Assembly: GCA_022821645.1 (NCBI GenBank)
Contig: JAJEDE010000011.1
Span: 203,268-267,267, forward strand
Length of the DNA stretch: 64,000 nt
Reading direction: 5' to 3'
DNA from: Chloroflexota bacterium
GTDB taxonomy: Bacteria; Chloroflexota; UBA11872
Position numbers and translations under genes: made by a program. A model generated the notes under the pieces. That model searched no databases. It saw only the letters and a list, made by a program, of their open reading frames with translations, and had not been told where the DNA came from. Positions 61,512-64,000 of the stretch are shown here, piece by piece (the stretch's first letter is position 1; each line of letters begins with the position of its first letter).

Positions 61512-61615
61512 TGAACACATCGCCGGAAAAACTGAACACATTCGGCAATTTCCCGGCGAAAACTGAACACATCCGGGTAAAAAGTGAACACATCGCCCGA
61601 ATCCGGGTGAACACC
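61512..61615 (+). repeat. Phased array 2: four TGAACACAT sites plus terminal TGAACACC
   Basis: TGAACACAT begins at 61512, 61533, 61564 and 61585, and TGAACACC at 61608; spacings 21, 31, 21 and 23 bp. The layout equals array 1 minus one 52-bp period. Every site carries A in place of the second G of array 1. The first spacer (CGCCGG) and the flank (GGGTGCCCGCTTCC upstream) also match array 1. Confidence 0.8.
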
Positions 61616-61760
61616 CGCCGGTCCGCGGCTCATCCTGCCGCGCACCCTCGCTGACCACCGCGCGACCACGCAGCCCTGGCGCCCCTCCTGTTTTTCCGAG
61701 CGCAGCGGAGCGGAGCCGAGGAATCTCGTGTGTGTTCTGGCTCCCACCCTCTGGCCAGAC

Positions 61761-61789
61761 TTGCCGCTCGTAATCATATCGTGTACACT
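61761..61789 (+). promoter_or_regulatory. Possible promoter in the non-coding region
   Basis: TTGCCG (61761-61766) and TACACT (61784-61789) separated by 17 bp, in an AT-richer pocket. About 600 bp upstream of the sulfatase-superfamily gene at 62392. Each box matches consensus at four of six positions, so this is weak evidence. Confidence 0.22.
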
Positions 61790-61968
61790 TGATCGGCCAT
61801 TTCCCGTTCCATCCTCGGAGTCCTTCTCTGCCCGCTTCCCTCGCCCGGTTCCGCCCGGTCCTCGACTTTCTCGCGACCCTCCTCGCCCTCCTGCCAGGCT
61901 CGCCGCGGATTCGCCGCCCCCTCCCTGGACCCCCGTGCACATCGCCCCGCGTTCTCGAAGGCACTGCC

Positions 61969-62113
61969 GCTCTTGCTCCCTATCCTCGGAGACCGTTGCA
62001 ATACGCCCCTCGCCCCCAAGGCGCATCCGCTCTTGCCTCCTGTCCTGGGGGAGAGGGTTGGGGTGAGGGGTCTTCCGAGCAACTAAGCCCGGGTTACGCA
62101 AGGGTCGCCCCTG
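61969..62113. repeat. Interspersed repeat family A, copy 5 (two units)
   Basis: A partial unit CCGCTCTTGCTCCCTATCCT followed by GGAGACCGTTGCAATACGCC, then a full unit CCGCTCTTGCCTCCTGTCCT, GGGGGAGAGGGTTGGGG, GGGGTCTTCCGAGCAAC and CCCGGGTTACGCAAGGGTC. Confidence 0.75.
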
Positions 62114-62219
62114 GTAGCAGCAGCACGTTCCGGCGTTCCCCTTCGCACTCCCCGCCTGGCGCTTCCTGCCATCCCACCGCCAGCGCTTCTGGAGCAACGC
62201 GCCCGAAAAACCCGGCCCA

Positions 62220-62272
62220 AGCTGTCTCTGGCCAGCCCGCCCCCATAGGGGGCGGGCTGGCCAGAGACAGCT
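62220..62272. repeat. Perfect 25-bp inverted repeat with 3-nt loop
   Basis: Arms 62220-62244 and 62248-62272 are exactly complementary around the loop ATA. The stem holds GCCAGCCCGCCCCC and its complement. No T-run follows on either strand, so an intrinsic terminator is not obvious. It lies 119 nt upstream of the sulfatase-superfamily gene at 62392 and just after family A repeats. Confidence 0.85.
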
Positions 62273-62391
62273 CCCCCTTTATCCCCCACGCCTCACCTAC
62301 CCGCCCGACGCCGCCGCACCGCGCCGGCCGGTTGACCTGCGCAGACGACCGCCGCAGCATTGACCGCCAGCCGCCGACCGGAAGCAACTCC

Positions 62392-63819
62392 ATGAACGTC
62401 GTGCTCGTCGTCTTCGACACCCTCCGCAAAGACCACCTCGGCGCCTACGGCAACGACTGGATCCGCACCCCGCACTTCGACGCCTTTGCTGCCCAGGCCA
62501 TCCGCTGCACCCGCGCCTTCCCCGAGGCCCTCCCCACCCTCCCGTTCCGCCGCGCCCTCCACACCGGCCAGCGCACCTTCCCCTACATCGGTCACCGCGA
62601 CTACAAGGGCGACTTCTCCGGCGCCCCCGGCTGGGGCCCCATCCCCGAGGAACAGCACACCGTCTCCGAACTTCTGACGGACGCCGGCTACCGCACCGCC
62701 CTCTTCACCGACTGCTACCACCAGTTCAAGCCCAGCAAGAACTTCCACCGCGGCTTCGCTGAGTGGCAGTGGATCCGCGGCCAGGAGACCGACCGTTTCC
62801 GCTCAGGCCCCGCGCTCCCGCCCGACGCCATCCGCCGTCACGTCCCCGAACGCCTGCCCGAGGCCCACCAGCGCCGCGACTTCTTCACCCAGTACCTCAC
62901 CAACAACCTGTTCCGGCGCGAGGAAGCCGACTTCTACCCCGCCCGCCTCTTCAACGACGCCGCCCGATGGCTCTACGACAACGACGACGCCGACAGCTTC
63001 TTCCTCGTCGTCGACTCCTTCGATCCCCACGAACCCTGGGAACCGCCCGCCAGCTACCGCCGCCTCTACGACCCCGACGACGACGTCACCGACATCATCC
63101 AGTCCCTCTACGCCCCCAACGGCAACGTGCTCAACGAGCGCGAAGTCAAACGCATCCAGGCCAACTACTCCGGCGAGGTCACCCTCTGCGACCGCTGGTT
63201 CGGCCACTTCATGGAACAGCTCGAACTCTCCGGCCGCGCCGACGAAACCATCGTCATCGTCGCCTCCGACCACGGCCACAACCTGCGCTACCCCGACGAC
63301 AAAGACCTCATCAGCAAACAGGGCCACCCCCTCACCCGCGCCGTGGCCGACCTCGTGCTGCTCGTGCGCTATCCCGACCGGGCCCGTGCCGGCGAAACCT
63401 ACGACGGCCTCGTCACCAACACCGACATCGCCGCCACCGTCCTCGCCGCCGCCGGCATCCAGGCCCCCACCGAAGGCCGGGACATCGGCCCCGCCCTCCG
63501 CGAAAACTATCCGTCCCACCGCACCCACGTCAGCATCGGCTGGGGCCCACTCATGACCGTCATAACCGACGACTGGTGGTGCAACGCCACCATCTGGGGC
63601 GAAGCCCCCCTGCTGCACAAGCTCCCCGACGACGACATGCTCCGCACCAACGTCGCCGCCGACCACCCGGACGTCGTCGAGGACCTCATCAACCTCGCCA
63701 TCGCCGACGCCGGCGGCGAGATTCCCGCCCAATTCGCCGAATTCAAAGACCGCCCCGGCTGCACCCCCTACCTAACCGCCATCCAAAAAGGCGACGACTA
63801 CGTAGCCCGCCGCCGCTAA
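62392..63819 (+). CDS. Sulfatase-superfamily hydrolase with Thr at the formylglycine position
   Basis: 475 residues from the ATG at 62392 (MNVVLVVFDTLRKDHLGAYG); the much longer open frame upstream runs through repeats and is rejected. Metal-site motifs: FDTLRKD at residues 8-14, VDSFDPHEPWEPP near residue 205, VASDHGHNLRYPDDKDLI near 290. The active-site motif reads ALPTLPFRRALHTG: Thr49 sits where Cys or Ser becomes formylglycine (TxPxR in place of C/SxPxR). Thr is the direct nucleophile in nucleotide pyrophosphatases and phosphopentomutase of the same superfamily. This protein may therefore be a phosphoesterase or a divergent enzyme. No signal peptide. Confidence 0.9.
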   Translation: MNVVLVVFDTLRKDHLGAYGNDWIRTPHFDAFAAQAIRCTRAFPEALPTLPFRRALHTGQRTFPYIGHRDYKGDFSGAPGWGPIPEEQHTVSELLTDAGYRTALFTDCYHQFKPSKNFHRGFAEWQWIRGQETDRFRSGPALPPDAIRRHVPERLPEAHQRRDFFTQYLTNNLFRREEADFYPARLFNDAARWLYDNDDADSFFLVVDSFDPHEPWEPPASYRRLYDPDDDVTDIIQSLYAPNGNVLNEREVKRIQANYSGEVTLCDRWFGHFMEQLELSGRADETIVIVASDHGHNLRYPDDKDLISKQGHPLTRAVADLVLLVRYPDRARAGETYDGLVTNTDIAATVLAAAGIQAPTEGRDIGPALRENYPSHRTHVSIGWGPLMTVITDDWWCNATIWGEAPLLHKLPDDDMLRTNVAADHPDVVEDLINLAIADAGGEIPAQFAEFKDRPGCTPYLTAIQKGDDYVARRR

Positions 63820-63840
63820 CCTCCTGTTTCGCAGTCCGGT

Positions 63841-63878
63841 CTTTCTCCCTCTCCCTCGAGGAGACCTTTGCGTAACGG
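63841..63878. repeat. Interspersed repeat family A, copy 6 (partial)
   Basis: CTCCCTCTCCCTCGAGGAG followed by ACCTTTGCGTAAC, 21 nt after the last gene. The remaining bases to the window end show no gene that I can support. Confidence 0.65.
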
Positions 63879-64000
63879 TGGTATGCAGCGGCTAGAGGGC
63901 GCGGTGGGCACCAAATGGCGGGCAGCAGGGGCGCTCGGGGCCGCGGATCGGAGGATCCCTGGGCGTTCCCCAGGGATTCCGTCGCTCGGACGGCGCACGG

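Larger units (their letters stand above)
60847..62391. other. 1.5-kb non-coding, repeat-dense region
   Basis: No gene is supportable here: the open frames change codon character and run through repeats. It holds, in order, the end of duplicated block 2, repeat family B (60948), a TTCGACAA-type intergenic repeat (60991-61060), phased array 1 (61145-61300), a family A unit (61369-61453), phased array 2 (61512-61615), a fragment CCGAGCGCAGCGGAGCGG near 61706, a possible promoter (61761-61789), family A units (61969-62113) and a perfect inverted repeat (62220-62272). Confidence 0.7.

Noticed and set aside
61042..61566. Protein-coding tandem repeats across the phased arrays
   Set aside because: Spacings of 31 and 23 are not multiples of three, so the motif would be read in changing frames.
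61145..61615. CRISPR array
   Set aside because: Conserved words are only about 9 bp, spacers repeat each other and alternate 21/31 bp; no cas gene is present.
61789..62391. 200-codon N-terminal extension of the 62392 gene
   Set aside because: The extension runs through family A repeats and the perfect inverted repeat and is Pro/Ser/Arg-rich; the superfamily domain begins at the ATG at 62392.

Overview
GC-rich bacterial DNA with densely packed genes and no rRNA, tRNA or CRISPR array that I can recognise. The best guess at origin is Chloroflexota, possibly a marine SAR202-like or related lineage. The grounds are two substrate-binding lipoproteins with long Val-Pro-Val-Glu/Lys stalks after the lipobox, a ferredoxin-type 2-oxoacid oxidoreductase next to sucCD, and a large set of Gfo/Idh/MocA, TIM-barrel isomerase, sulfatase and beta-propeller genes. 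This assignment is inference from gene content.

Region 1 (1-8.6 kb, minus strand) is one tight gene string. In order of transcription it holds a possible tiny basic protein, an M16 peptidase, a TPR protein, a roadblock/LC7 protein, ndk, sucC, sucD, korA and korB (cut by the window edge). KorAB would turn 2-oxoglutarate into succinyl-CoA, SucCD would convert that to succinate plus a nucleoside triphosphate, and Ndk would balance the nucleotides.

Region 2 (8.7-15.4 kb, plus strand) has a TIM-barrel isomerase, a split heptose kinase/adenylyltransferase pair (rfaE1, rfaE2), murJ, a ThDP enzyme, a small lipoprotein and an SDR.

Region 3 (15.4-52.2 kb) looks like a glycan catabolic island. It has two carbohydrate ABC importers, each ordered binding protein, intercistronic hairpin, two permeases. 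With them are a GH32-like protein, three paralogous beta-propeller glycosidase-like proteins, a five-Asp-box sialidase-like protein, two tandem sulfatases, a 1080-residue glycosidase-like protein, several dehydrogenases, a URO-D-family protein and a uronate-dehydrogenase-like SDR. The binding proteins are predicted lipoproteins, but no degradative enzyme shows a signal peptide. This suggests oligosaccharides are imported first and then desulfated, cleaved and oxidised in the cytoplasm. comM, an MFS transporter, an acetoacetate-decarboxylase-like gene and an acetamidase are interspersed.

Region 4 (52.2-64 kb) mixes ordinary genes (GNAT, membrane-EEP protein, argG, a DUF433/DUF5615 toxin-antitoxin-like pair) with a repeat-rich zone. 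An interspersed palindromic repeat occurs at several sites. A Gfo/Idh gene is duplicated with its flanks, and a DUF429 gene is truncated by a repeat. Two arrays of a 9-bp motif have spacings of 21/31/21... bp, so the sites fall on one DNA face. A perfect 25-bp inverted repeat precedes a sulfatase-superfamily gene that has Thr where sulfatases carry the formylglycine Cys/Ser. The phased arrays are the least explained structure in the window.
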